This document shows positions 26,090 to 42,085 of a stretch of 64,000 nucleotides of DNA, piece after piece. Position 1 is the stretch's first letter. Each line of letters starts with the position of its first letter. The stretch lies in NCBI RefSeq assembly GCF_902459465.1, contig NC_047063.1:17821685-17885684 (forward strand). The letters are read 5' to 3'. Position numbers and translations under genes: made by a program. Source of the stretch: Asterias rubens (taxonomy: Eukaryota; Echinodermata; Asteroidea; Forcipulatida; Asteriidae). Below the pieces are notes generated by a model. It was not told the DNA's origin. It ran no database searches and was given only the letters and a program-made list of their open reading frames with translations.

Positions 26090-29000
26090 CTACTCCCCCG
26101 TGTTGACTGAAATCGTTTTACCCTTCGGATCGTCAAATTTATCCATAACTTTAAGATTGGCCAGCATGCCTATACCAAAGGAGAAGATTAAGACTATTAT
26201 AAGCCCCATGAAAAGCCCCATCCAGATTCCCTCAGTAAAGAATCCAACGCAGTCATTGGCCGGTCCGAACTGGTCAACCCCCTCCTTGGCCGTTATCTGA
26301 AATGGTTGAATCTGTCGACAGAGATGTAAAAAAAAAAGAAGACATTAAAGAGATTGTCACAGGTCAGAGGTCACTGTAACGATAATAATTATCTTGAATC
26401 AAACTTGAAACTGCAGAAGGGTTATATTCTACAAATATTGGATGCATTTGGGAACTTTGTCCTACAGTAATGAGGCGGGCCTGATACTTCATGGAGGCAA
26501 TGAAGGCAATTGCCTCCATGCCCTCTTGGCATTGCCTCCAGTACAAAATTACATTTTCCTCGTAGGGTGCCCTTTTACCAAGGAGAAAATGCCTTGGTGC
26601 CCTTGCCCTTTCAAAAACAAAGCATACAGGCCTGATGAGGTGAAATCTGGACTATTCCATTTCACGTGGTGATTGAAAATCATCCAAATACTTGAAGGCC
26701 ATCAAACACAGCGCCATTTCACACCATTTTAATTGAGGTTATTATAGTCTTGTAATTTTGTCCCACTTTCATGACCCAATGGGAGACTTTCTGGGACGAT
26801 AGAGGGCAGCAGACTTACCGGGTAAATCCATTGTTCTCAGAATTATGCGCATGTTCAGAACTGCGTAAACAATGGAAATTTACCCGGTTTGTCTGCTGCC
26901 GCCTAGCGTTGGAAAGTCTCCTATTCACCTGACATCATCATCAGAATAATCTTGGATGTGCACTTTTGGTGGTCAATGTCACTGTGCGTTATTCAGTGAA
27001 GTGCTCATTTTACGGGGACGCGGCGTTTACACGTAAACCTATTGACCACCAAAATAGTGAGCAAGGCACAGTCACCGCGTGTGAAATGCGTGGAAGGGGT
27101 CAAATGGAAAATGAGTGGATTACAAAACTGAATTTGACCTTGCAGTCCTCTTAAAGAACCATCACAACTCACTACAGAAATTATTGCCACCAAAACCAAA
27201 ATATCATTTTGAGACGATGAATTTGCCCTCAGTACAGTGAAAAAAAACCCAAGTTTCATTCAACTAAAACCCCCACCCGCTCTACAAAAAAAACACACCA
27301 ACCTGAAGTTCTGTGAACACGAGTTGTCGTGTCTCCTTACCGCCTCCCTGCGGAACAAGGCGAAAGACACTATTGGAACAATGATACGAGAACGTCGTTG
27401 GTGATTCGTCAATGCTGGTAACCAGATCGTATTTCTGGGGGTTTCCGTCCGTCTCCATGGTAACGAAACTCGTTGATGCCAGGATCCAGTACTGGAAGTC
27501 CTTTGTGAAACTCAGGCTGAAAGTGTGATTCAAAATAATTGTATTGTATTGTATTATATCAAATTTTACTTTAAAAAAACCCGCAACAAACCCCCTACCC
27601 CGAGGAAGGGTTACAACAATAACAAAATGTTAACTTGTAATACAACAAAGGAGAGGTAAGCAAGAACAAAATATTTAATTTTGGGATTTGAACCTTCAGT
27701 TGGGTCTAGCTGGTTTGAAGACTCTTCGGATTTTTAAGCACCCTTGCACCTTGGGCCATTATAAGTCTTTTTTTCTCAACACAAGCATATGGTGCTTGAT
27801 ATAAAGGTATGGTGTAACATCTCAGGAATTCTTTTGATGCCACGTTTTTGTGGGGTTTTTTTTCTGGGGGGAATACTTTAGAATAGGAGAAAGTGTGTTA
27901 GAGTAAGTATTGGAAAATAATTGTTGGGGTTTGGAGGAAAACATTTTTTTGGGGGGGGGAAGGACATGACTCCCTGTGGCACATATCAGGATGGCACTAG
28001 CACAAGTCCAGCTTTGCCTGTTCAGTAACCATTCTCACCTCATGGAGAAGCTATCTGGGCCCTGGGCAACGCTCTTTGACAAAGTGGCGACCAGTCTGAA
28101 AAGTAAAAGAGTAACATTTTCATCTCAATAAGAGGATAGAGAAAAACCAGAGTCTTCTGACTCCATCAGAGGATTCAAAGGAATGGTGTTGTGATAATAC
28201 TCATGTAGGACTGGTACAAGTCTACACGTTTTTATTCATAGTAAGCCCAGTGTATGTCACCCAACCAGTTCTCCAGTTGTATTTCAACTTCTAACAACAC
28301 ATCTCTAACCTTGTAACTGTTACAACAATTGGAGCAAAAGCCTTTCATCTAAAGTCCAAGACCTTGTCACAGAAATAATTTTGTAGGCAATCAACTAAAC
28401 AGCACGCAAACAACCGCTTTAGAAGCACCCCCCCAAAAAACAAATCAAATGTTGTGTTTTATTCTCAAAGAATATTATACAAAAGTTGAAATGTGGATGT
28501 TTGCGAACTTTTTAGAGACTGTCTAGTACTGGTTGCCAGTAAGTTGATGAATGACAAGGCCCTAAGTACGAACTACACAACGCACTCTTACTACAACGCA
28601 TTCTCACTACTTACGTCACAGAATTCTCATCAGTACACGTCCCGTTGATCTTCCAGTCACTGGCCTGGACTGGTAGAGGTACTGGCTTCCCAGATTTGGT
28701 TATGGAAACACCGATTGCGGCGGCAGTCACGTAGACATTGCATGGGTCTTTTTTGAAGTTGGCAACAAACTCTGGGGTTGGGTCTTGGAGGAGGCGACGC
28801 CCTACAGTCAGTCTGTCTGATGGTGCTGGCTCCAACTGAATCGAGAAAATATGAAAGTGTTCCCAATGAAACAAAAATTAATCACTCTTACTTTGTTATT
28901 ATTTTATAATTCTTGTAATAAAAATTAAGTGACGAGGAATTAATCACTGTAGCTCACAGGCTTTAAGAAACCTGTAAGCAAGGCTGTTTTCCATGTGAGC

Positions 29001-32000
29001 CAAAGACACCAGGGCTAACCCCTACTATTATACACAATAATTTTGGTTAAAAACACAAATTCTGCTAGTGTCTTTCACTTTTCTGTTTACCGGTATTTTC
29101 CCCCTAAAATTGCCTTTGAGTGTACGCTACTTATTATTGTATATTCCCCTGTAATATGCTGTAAATTTTGAACAATTATCTGCTATTGACTTTTGTCTTT
29201 TTATCCTGCTGTGTTTTTGTACACAGCTCTGTGAGGCAGTTTTTGCGCCAATACTGCGCTTGATAAGTTTTTTTATTATTAGTAAACAACAAGTGTTTCG
29301 GGTCCTTTTCTGTGCATTACCAATCCTAGAACACAGGACCTAGGCTTAATGTCCAATTCTAAGAACAAAGCGGAGGACTTTGTCTACCTGTGTCTTTCTC
29401 TCGGCAGTCAAGATTGCTGTGAAGCGGACGGAGCGCATCTTCTGATCTTCAACAATTGATTTCATGATTCCATCCGCTCTGGCAAACGCTTCTTCCTTGT
29501 CAGCACTGTAAACAAACAAAATCATTTTATTTTATTTTATTTATTTATTCTGGTTGCGAATCCAAGGACTCTCAAAAACTACTGCTACCAGTTCAGTTAC
29601 TTTCACTGGTGATATGAAACACTTTTTTTCTTCACACATTTGTTTCGAAAATCTTGCTGCAGATTGTATACATCAGGGGCGAGAGTCATTGCCGACAAAC
29701 AGGTCTGAAATCAGGATCCAAATTTTAGCCGGCATGCAAATTGCAAAAACTATGGAGCTTCCACCTTTTAGTAACCTAAAATTATAGATTTTAAGGAGCT
29801 TAGCGTTCAGTATTCTCAGCACTAGAGAAGTAGACTTTACTCATATCTTAGGAAAATAATCCGCTATTTTTTCCACCAAGCAGATATAAAAGCTAACATT
29901 CAAATACAAGTCTGAAATTCCTCATCCTTTAACAAGTAATCTTTTCAAAGAGGATTTCTGGACTAAAAAAATACATCCTCCCAGTGTAATCCCTTACCTG
30001 GAACCAACAGCGAATCGCTTCACGATGAGGTTAGTCTTAGCCAGGTCAAGGGTCACACCCTCTAGGGTCGGTTCCTTCAGGTCAATTGTGGCACCAGTGA
30101 CCTTTGAACTCAGGTCAGCTTGGAGGTCACTGGACTCTACTGTTGGCAGCACAAGGTGTGAGGATGACTCCTCCATCGCTTTCTATTAATCACAAAAAAA
30201 AGATAAACATAAGCGACAAAAGTCAAACCATATTTTGTTAACATTATTTGCTTTAGGTACTGTATTAGCCTTACATCTGGTTAACAATCAAGAAACAACA
30301 CTTGTTCATGCCGCTTCATTTTTTTTGTTGATTTGACTATCAATAAATGAATTGATTTACTTCACTTGTTGATTATAGCACCATGATTTAGCGTACTAAG
30401 TAGAGCGTCTTTAAATGGAATTATTATTATTATTGTTTACATGCTGAACTTCGGTGCTGTTTTCAACGAAAACAATTCAATTATATTGTTCAAAATAACA
30501 TAACAAATTGAACAAGTCTAATTGTTGTTTCACATGCAGCTCTTTAACCTTTTAACCCTATTAAGTTTGTACAATATGAATTGTGCATTTTGAACAAGTC
30601 TGACATCAAGTTTCACATTACAAAATGTACACTAGTTTCTATTGATGTGCCTTGTCTTTCATTTGTAGACCAGAGCAGGGCCCAATTTCATAGAGTAGCT
30701 TAAAGGGTGGCTGCGGGGTTTTTTAAATAATTTAAACGATTAAACATGACTTTTTAAACCTAAAATATTTTTTATTATTTTTTATTAAATGCGCAAGTAC
30801 TTTAAAAATGGTTTTCAAGAGATTAGGGGAACCCACCCCGCCCCTAAAAGGGAGCCTTCAAATGTGACGTCATGTCGGTAACCCGAGCCGTCGGGCCCCC
30901 TGGCTGCGTGCATATAAAGACGTGTGCACTGTGTGGCCTGATACCTAGGCGCGTGTAGTTAGGGACCAGACTCTTTTTGCCGACGATATGTTTGAATTCC
31001 CGACGTGACGTCGATGGTAGGGGGGCGGTAACAATCCACAAAAGGGGGGGCATTACTTATTCGCTAATTACGCAAGTGAGATATGTCGGGGAAAAAACAA
31101 AACACATTTTATTGATGTTCAATACATATATCAGAAATAAATGACAGCAAAATTAACTGTTTTGTTTTTATTCACTGCAGCATCCCTTTAAGCACAAAGG
31201 AAAAACTAAATACAGAACATATTTGCTTTAAAACAGAATTAGGTTACCATACCAGCCAAACTACTGGGCTACATGTAGACTCTGTGACTGGTATCCTGCT
31301 CATTTCTGCTTAGAAGAAAATTCATTGTAATAATTTTTCATTAAGCAGTATGTAATTTGAGCCCAGCCAGAGCATGGCACATGTCAGTCAGCGGGCGTGG
31401 TCAGGGCTTAATTGAATTCGACTATTTACTCTGATAACTTACTTTGAGGTTGCTCAAAGCACCTCCGTGTCCATCAGGTCTGTAGGCATCGCTGTATTTA
31501 GAAATGTCACCAATGCTCAACTGAATCAAATTAAAAAACAAACGAAGAAGTCATTCCAACCTGAAGGATGATGTTAGTAACCTACACTTAACCCTTCTAC
31601 TGTTAGACCAGTCAATATTTCAAAATCATCTTTTGTGGTTTTTATTGATAGACCTATAATGCCCGTTATGCAAAGTGTTGTCATGTGGTGAATGCAACTC
31701 GTGATATCACAGTCAACCCTCCTACTGTCTGATCACTCAATGATTATCAGTCACTGTGATTTTGAATGATCAACCTGCAATTGGCAGGAATGCTCCTGCA
31801 ATCGTGCAGGAATGCTCAGTACAAATCATGCGTTTGGACAGTACACAGTTAATTCTGTGCAAAGTTGTGCCACCAAACACACTCTACATGGTACAAGCAT
31901 TATAATGGGCCGTTCCATTGGAAATTCTTCAAAGTTCAAGTCTTTGGGATCCGGGAAGCTTTTTGAAGCAACAGAGACCATGGCCTCCATAACCCGTGTG

Positions 32001-33502
32001 TAATTCCAGGCCTGATGTTTCACACACAGGCCTCATTGGTTTCACACAGGAAATGAAGTCTCTCTATTCCAGGCCTGATGTTTCACACACAGGCCTGATT
32101 GGTTTCACACAGGAAATGAAGTCTCTCTCATACAACACAACTCATATCAAAACAGCCTAATACCAACCCAAAGAGGAAGCTGACAGAGATAGAAAGTCCC
32201 CACAAACAATGTTGAAAATTAACCAATAATATTACTTATTCTCTGCTATTTCCTCTGCTAATTACAGAACTATCACTTCAAGTTAGAAATATATTTCAAG
32301 AACCAGGCCTCGTTGGGATTAAACCACTAGTTGAAAACCTCTTCACCACACATTGATTCCCTTAGTAATACACTGTAGAGTACAACAGATACTGAACGGG
32401 CTTAAACAAAAACTATCATAGATGTACACTGATTGGTTTTCTCTAATAGTCAGTGATGTAAAAAAAACAAAATCAAATTTTGGGAAACTTCAATTTTGTA
32501 TTCATACTAAATATGGAACGTTTGAATCTACTAGTACTTACCTCATCAAAAACAAATAGGAATATATTCTGTGGTTGCGTCTGCAGAATGTTGTCCATGT
32601 AACTGGTCCCAAGCTCTTCCCTGGTAATCAACTTACCAGCGGAAATCCTTGGTGTGTCGGCTAGGGATCTGTGTGTGTAAAGAGGTCGTAACATAAAGGT
32701 AAATTAAGTAATAATTATCACCATGGTCAGACATAACAAAAGGTTCTTTGTTTCCTGTAAAAATAAACATGCTGGGAAATATGTTTTATATTATGTAACA
32801 TAAAGTACGAAAAAATTAGTGGAAAAATAGGAACATTAATTTGCTAAGATAAGAAAGATAGGCCCTACCAGAAATTGATAAAAACAAATTCTCATACTTA
32901 ATTTTAATTTTGAAAACAATTAAAACTACTGTTATTAAAGCCATTGGACACTTTCGGTAACAGTATTGTCCAAGGCCCACAGTTGTGTATCACAACTTAT
33001 ATATAAAATAACAAACCTGTACAAATTTAGGCTCAATCGATCATCGGAGTCGGGAGAAAATAACGGGAAAACCCACCCTTGTTTCTGCACATTTCGCAGT
33101 GTCATGACATGTGTTTGAAATAAATACGTAAATCTCGATATCGAGAATTTATATTGTTTTAATGTTTTCTCAAAAAATACAGCATTTCATGGAATAATAT
33201 TTTCAAGAGAAGTCTTTCAACATTACCTTCTGTAAACCCTGTAAGTTATTTGTAAATCTGTTCCTTTAAAAAAAAAATTCTGTTCCGAAATTGCCATTGC
33301 CCATTGGCTTTAAGCAGAGGATATTTACCGTAAAATAATTATCTTTAAAGACAAATGAATAAGGTGAAGAACAAATCAAAGTAGAATATGATATTTACCT
33401 CGTATTTGACCATGCCACCAAAGGTATTGCTTTCTCAGATGAACATAGGAGAGGCGACAAAATCACCAAAATAGCGATCAAAATCTGTACCGGTCCAGCC
33501 AT
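26090..33502 (-). CDS. ATP6AP1: V-type proton ATPase accessory subunit S1 (Ac45), complete, 9 exons, 441 residues
   Basis: Ac45 is a type I membrane glycoprotein that helps assemble the V-ATPase Vo sector in the ER and guides the pump to acidic compartments. Coding exons in transcript order: 33399-33502, 32542-32668, 31443-31520, 29998-30182, 29388-29505, 28615-28835, 28039-28095, 27303-27516, 26090-26311. All introns are GT-AG and in phase. Residues 1-22 form a signal peptide (hydrophobic ILIAILVILSPLL), the main reason for choosing this ATG over an in-frame upstream one. A long luminal domain follows. A single membrane segment lies near residues 397-420 after FFTEGIWMGL, with a short tail containing MDKFDDPKG, the strongly conserved Ac45 ending. 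Human Ac45 is about 470 residues. Moderate divergence in the luminal region is normal for this family. It is convergent with the dynein gene and divergent from RPS23. Confidence 0.92.
26481..26634. repeat. Dispersed repeat R, copy 1
   Basis: It contains CTGATACTTCATGGAGGCAA, TGCCTTGGTGCCCTTGCCCT and TCAAAAACAAAGCATACAGG. The reverse complement is found at 37248-37418. Confidence 0.75.
26776..26925. mobile_element. Palindromic MITE, family C (GGAGACTTTC ends)
   Basis: Inverted ends GGAGACTTTC and GAAAGTCTCC with CCAAT outside. Internal arms contain GGCAGCAGACTTACCGGGTA and its complement. Two further copies are at 37465 and 44725. Confidence 0.9.
29530..29640. other. Low-complexity ATTT-rich stretch and unclassified repeat in ATP6AP1 intron 4
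   Basis: TTTATTTTATTTATTTATTC is followed by a segment with CAAGGACTCTC, resembling a dispersed repeat near 43310 that has CAAGGATTCTC. No family assigned. Confidence 0.35.
30677..31365. mobile_element. MITE of the CAATTTCATAGAGC family, interrupted by a younger element
   Basis: Left part 30677-30702 (CCCAATTTCATAGAGTAGCT); right part 31189-31365 (AAGCACAAAGG to TAATTTGAGCCC). The halves are separated by the element at 30700-31191. It lies in ATP6AP1 intron 3. Confidence 0.75.
30700..31191. mobile_element. TTAA-flanked MITE nested in the previous element
   Basis: The ends are TTAAAGGGTGGCTGC and GCAGCATCCCTTTAA, inverted apart from two mismatches, with TTAA on both sides as expected for a piggyBac-type target site. 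No transposase coding is seen in its 490 bp. Confidence 0.8.
32003..32128 (+). repeat. 63-bp tandem duplication in ATP6AP1 intron 2
   Basis: Two copies, 32003-32065 and 32066-32128, start ATTCCAGGCCTGATG and are almost identical (CCTCATT versus CCTGATT). Confidence 0.95.
32935..33313 (+). mobile_element. MITE, family B (TTAAAGCCATTGGACACT)
   Basis: TTAA at both ends, with AAGCCATTGGACACTTTCGG inverted at the right end as CCATTGGCTTTAA. It lies in ATP6AP1 intron 1. Other copies are at 51623, 61325 and 63063. Confidence 0.9.
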
Positions 33503-33949
33503 GATGAAGAATGAATTGCTAATGAGCCGATTATTTATCCTCAGACCGTTTTGTTGGTGAGCGCAATCTCGGGGTTCGTTCAATCTCGAGATTGAGCGGC
33601 GCACCCGTGCGACTTGGTCCGCCTCTTCGGGGGGCGCCACTTGGACCACAAAAAGTAAAACAAAACATTTTTTGTTTTTTTTGAGAATTGGTGAAGAGGT
33701 TTTCAATTAGTGGTTTAAACCCAACGAGGCCTGATTCTATATAATTTTACCGAGACGAAGTTTAAACCAGAAAACGGACTCAATACTTGAATCCCATTCA
33801 TAAATACCTTTTCGGTCAAAAAAATCAACACTTTTGGTCAAAAAGTAAAATGCTCTGACATTGTAAACAACTCCTTATAAGGGAATGCTGTGCGCGTCGC
33901 GCGTATCGATCGCGTGATGTGGCACAACTGTCCCGGCCGTTGCTCTCGA

Positions 33950-34096
33950 CCAATAGGAATGAAGAAACTGTCTTATAAGCACACGTGCAAGCTCACGTGT
34001 CACGCCCATGTTTCAACACTTTTTACTGGTCATAAACAAAGGTTTATACACACCCACGCGACGCGCTCTCCACCAATAGGAATAGTGAAACTGTCT
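33950..34096. repeat. Duplicated CCAAT-containing module, 123 bp apart
   Basis: CCAATAGGAAT, three variable bases, then GAAACTGTCT occurs at 33950-33973 and again at 34073-34096. Both copies are preceded by a GCTCTC block. CCAAT boxes suggest promoter elements upstream of ATP6AP1. Confidence 0.6.
33982..33999. promoter_or_regulatory. Paired CACGTG E-boxes, the second a CLEAR-like TCACGTGT, upstream of ATP6AP1
   Basis: Two CACGTG hexamers start 12 bp apart, about 480-500 bp upstream of the ATP6AP1 start codon. TFEB/MiT factors bind TCACGTGA-type sites at lysosomal and V-ATPase genes in vertebrates. Such a role here is inference. Confidence 0.4.
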
Positions 34097-34578
34097 GAGG
34101 TATTTATGAATAACAATTTTTACTGTGTGGCCATATCAGATATGCACGCACGCCAAGTGCAACCAAATTGTCTTTTTCTCTCTTCCCGCGGCTACTTGAA
34201 TCTATTTCTAGTGAACCGGAGGATTTGAACTTGTAGACTTTTGGCCGCGTGTGGCCTTTTCTAAATAAGGGCCGGGGGGCCGCGGCCGGGGGGGGGGGGG
34301 GGGTATACACGGAACCATAGGTGGTGCCGCGCAGTCTGGGATTTTGCTGAACTTGAATATAAAAAGGAGTTTTACTATTAAGCCCTCTGCCCCGAATTCG
34401 GATACTCATAGCACTCCTCCATGCTCATAGTTTCTTTTCGACCTATCGCGGGGGATCCCCGAGGGGCCTTGAAGGCTAGGGGGAAGGCACTAAACACTAA
34501 CCTCTACAGCGGTTCGGAACTTTTCGTGTGCTCTCGGAACATTCCGGCACGGTTCGCGACGATCCCCCACGTCCACGC

Positions 34579-34860
34579 AGCAGGTTTGGGGAGTTGTTAC
34601 ATAAGAGTGGACTAACCACTAGGACCTGGTTGTTAATGATTTCATGTCTAAAAGATGCAAGTACTGCTTTAGACCTCTTTATTCAAGTACATTTTGTAGC
34701 AGCAGGTTTGGGGAGTTGTTACATAAGAGTGGACTAACCACTTGTTAATATTTTCATGTCTAAAAGATCAGTACTGCTTCAGACCTCTATATTAAAGTAC
34801 ATTTGTAGCAGCAGGTTTGGGGAGTTGTTACATAAGAGTGGACTGACCTGACTAACCACT
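34579..34860 (+). repeat. Three imperfect direct repeats of about 108-122 bp in the ATP6AP1-RPS23 gap
   Basis: The core AGCAGGTTTGGGGAGTTGTT begins at 34579, 34701 and 34809. It is followed by a shared GGACTAACCACT and, in the first two units, a TTTCATGTCTAAAAGAT block. The copies are close to identical over their cores, so the expansion looks recent. Confidence 0.85.
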
Positions 34861-35296
34861 GGGACCTGGTTGATTATATTTTATGTTTTAGCACGCCCAC
34901 TACTAGTACTACCCTTGGACCATCACAATGCATTAAAAAAAACATTATCGAATCAACAATTAATGAGAAAGGGGGAACTAGATTGAGAATACAAAGCAAG
35001 TCAAACTAATTTCAGAGGAATGGTGACTGCGGCTAAAGTGTACATAAGGCATAGGTTGGTTGCGCAGTTCAATCATAAGATTGAGCAAATCCCGAGACTG
35101 CGCTCAACGTAATCTTTTGTATGACCTCTGACATTAGATTGATCATATGACTTTCAACCTTGTTCCTACGTGGATAATTATTGCCGTTACTCGTAGCATC
35201 GCTTTGCTCGAATTTGGGTACGAGTAGAATTATCTACTCGCCAGAGCCTAGCCGTATATTGGGATAGACAGCGCCCTCTTGTGACCAACACATAGA

Positions 35297-35332
35297 GCAC
35301 TCGTCCTTTTCGTTTCTTTGCAATCCACCAAA
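35297..35332 (+). promoter_or_regulatory. RPS23: RPS23 transcription start region with a pyrimidine-rich 5'TOP-like tract
   Basis: A TC-rich tract (35300-35319, with CCTTTTCGTTTCTTT) ends about 13 bases before the ATG at 35333. Ribosomal protein mRNAs of animals usually start within such a tract, so a very short leader is expected. A CTCF-like site lies about 50 bases upstream. Confidence 0.5.
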
Positions 35333-39242
<3,910 letters not shown>

Positions 39243-39620
39243 AAACTCTTCAACTTCAACCGTCTTGACCAATTAAAACACATCAAGAACTCTTTGAACT
39301 TGTTGGACTTGAAAAGGACAGTTCCTCCTCCAGCATGTGAAATCGCAAAGTTTAAACATTCTTTGGATTGTCATTTTGGTTTAATTGGAAAGGATGGGAT
39401 TGGAATTTTAGGTGCCTGATCTTTATCACATGGCAGCCACCTTTGTCTTGCTTTCTGTGTGCTTTAGATGTGATTCTTGTGCATAACAAAAAGGGGGCCG
39501 ACAATTTCGGTTGTTGATCTATGTTGATATGAAGTAAAGATGGCTGCTCTTTGATAAAGGTCTTGCTGGTTGGGTTTTTCTTGATTTAAAGGATTTAAAT
39601 AAATAGACACATGTAAATGT
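39243..39620 (+). other. RPS23: RPS23 3' UTR
   Basis: ATTAAA at 39272-39277 would give a very short UTR, typical of ribosomal protein mRNAs. AATAAA at 39598-39603 would give a longer one. Confidence 0.5.
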
Positions 39621-39690
39621 CTCGGTGAAAAGAAATGTTGTATTCATGACTTGCTTATTGGTGTGCCTTGGAACCTAGGACTGTCTAGTT

Positions 39691-39883
39691 ATGAGGTCTC
39701 TAAATCAAATTCAAATAGTTTAGCGAGAAATTGCTTCTTTCTCAAAAACTATACGTTACTTTAGAGGGAGCTGTTTCTCACAATGTTTCATACTATCAAC
39801 AGCTCTCCACTACTCGTTACCAAGTACGGTTTTATGCTAAATAACTATTTTGAGTAATTACCAATAGTGTGCATTGCCTTTAA
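39691..39883 (-). mobile_element. Partial MITE, family A
   Basis: The 5' half in minus orientation, ending TGCCTTTAA at 39883. Confidence 0.8.
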
Positions 39884-42085
39884 GTGGACTTATGCAGTTG
39901 CGGGAAATCGGCTGCTGGTTCACTCTTCTGCAGCATTGAGTTCCCAATCTAATACGTTTTCTGAGTTAAAAAAGCATTGAGCTTCCATTAAAAATATGGC
40001 TCTGTGGAGCCGCTCCCATGACCAAACCGACTCTACAAGTTGAGGCCTTAAGTTGTAGGCATTGACAGCTTATGTCTAGATAGTCCTGGTGCAAGATGTT
40101 GTTCATTATTACTCGACTGTTGCGATTCCCCGCTCCGAAAAAATAACTATTAAACAGTAGCAGGCGCCGTTGGGAAAAGTTCCAGATCCCACCCACATAT
40201 CGCACCAAACAGACAGGTTATCGGCTTCCAGAGAACGCCCACCATCGATGGGATTATCGCAATGTGTGTAGTGTTGAGTGTATGTAGGCCCTATGGTTTT
40301 ACAGACTCAACCGGAACATTTTGCACCAAGACTATTTTTTGTGAAAACTTTATTATCACATGGTGCTGCATCCAATATTTTATTGTGTGAATGAAGACGC
40401 CACAGTCCTGACACAACACATCAAGCAATGCTTTCACTCGATATAACACATTGTTACAGATCTTTATTAAACATAGATGTACATTTACAATAATCACATT
40501 AATAAAGGGCCTCAGATTACAGCCCTGCTTTCCTACAAGTATAATGTACACTTTCAGTAGCAGCTGCAGCAAATCTGCCCTTAAACTATATAAAAAAAGC
40601 GTGAACACCAAAGCTTGGCGCTTTTCTTTTTATTAGATAGGCCTGTCCTAGCCCTGGTAGAACATCGATCTCTGTTGCACAGTCTGTCGTGTTGTATGCA
40701 ATGGAGGTGTCCAACCTGGGCTAGGCCTGTCCCTAATTTTGCGTGTGCTTGGAAACTATTACTTGGATGTACATGTACAATAGGCATTTTAGAACATTGT
40801 GTCACTCGGCCCTAACCACTCAAGATCCATCAACCTCAAACTGCATGATTTGTTAGATTCTGATGGACTGATGATTGCACTGGTCAGTAAACTGATCATT
40901 CTATACATGGGATGAGGAAGACCATAATCAAATTCCGACAGTTTGTGTGGTGGGTTTTGCTGGGAGTGAGGAAGGGTCCTTGTGAATCAACCTCAGAGGA
41001 GTATACAAGTTACCAAGATTTCACAATGACTAGAACAAGTATTGTCGACTGGTTACTAAAACACAATCTTTTCAGTTGATTTGTGCAATTCATTATCATA
41101 GTAGACATTACACCAATGTTTGTATGGGAGAGGTTGGCTGTTGCAAACTCTGTGTTTATGTCCCTTTGCAGGAGTTTACAGATTTCTATTGACACGAAGA
41201 TCATCTTCGCTACGAGCATATTGTACACGAACTGATAACTTGGTCTCTGCATTTTCCAATTTAGCAGGCACTCTCCCCAAAACACACCCCCCCCTAAAAA
41301 AAGAAAGAAAGTTTCTTAGTGCTCTGCAAGTTTCACCACTACATATGAAGATTGGGGTTTATCCCTAAAGCAATGTTGTCACAAAGTAGGAAACAATACA
41401 AGTTATACAGGCACATAAAACATCATTAAATCTGTCATAACAATCATTAAAATAAGTTAAAAATTGTAATGTCCCTGGACACGGAAAGATCGTTAATTAG
41501 GTTTTGGGCCTAGGTGTCAGAAATGGTATCGCCAAGTGACAGTATGGGCGGAGCAGTGATTAATTAGTGTTGCACTCTGGAATACCCTCATGCTAAATGA
41601 ATGTAAACATGGAGGTTGAAATCACCAAAATTGTGGAAATTGTGCTGTAACTTTTGTATTAATCACATAAACCTATTATGCATTTAGTTAAATTTATACT
41701 CGACATACATAAGATGTCATATGTGCCAGAGAGTGCAAACCCTCATGTCCCATTCTAAAACACACTTTTCCCCTCTTGTACAGAAGAACCCCCCCCCCCC
41801 TTTCTCAAGTGTTTTTTTTTTGTGGGGGGGACACCATGCCACATATCGAGCACCAAATACCGACATATACAAAAGTCCAAACTAATCAGCTGTTGGAACC
41901 ATCATTTCACTTCAATATTTTAATTATCTACAAGGATATAAAGTTGGTCATGAAACAGTAGCTGGATACTCAAAAGGTACCATGATGCAGCATGCGATGG
42001 CTAGTTCGACTGCTGTTTCCTGTCTCACAGTTTTCTGTTCAATTTTTCTTATGGTACACGCATGATCAGGAGCATTGGTTCTTCA
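39884..42085. other. Convergent gap between RPS23 and TIMM17, including the TIMM17 3' UTR
   Basis: No supported gene. Minus-strand AATAAA signals occur at 40463-40468 and 40349-40354 and could end a long TIMM17 transcript. A poly-C run is found near 41790. Nothing else recognised. Confidence 0.45.

Larger units (their letters stand above)
33503..35332. promoter_or_regulatory. Divergent intergenic region between ATP6AP1 and RPS23 (both promoters expected here)
   Basis: No gene. Contents: two CACGTG E-boxes (33982-33987, 33994-33999); a repeated CCAATAGGAAT module (33950 and 34073); a short GC-rich patch with a poly-G run near 34289-34302; three direct repeats from 34579; and a CTCF-like motif at 35271-35284 just before RPS23. 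Promoter function is inferred from position. Confidence 0.6.

Noticed and set aside
33503-33706. Longer N-terminus for ATP6AP1 from an in-frame upstream ATG
   Set aside because: The frame stays open upstream, but the extension is Lys-rich and would bury the signal peptide. The chosen ATG is followed directly by a signal sequence.
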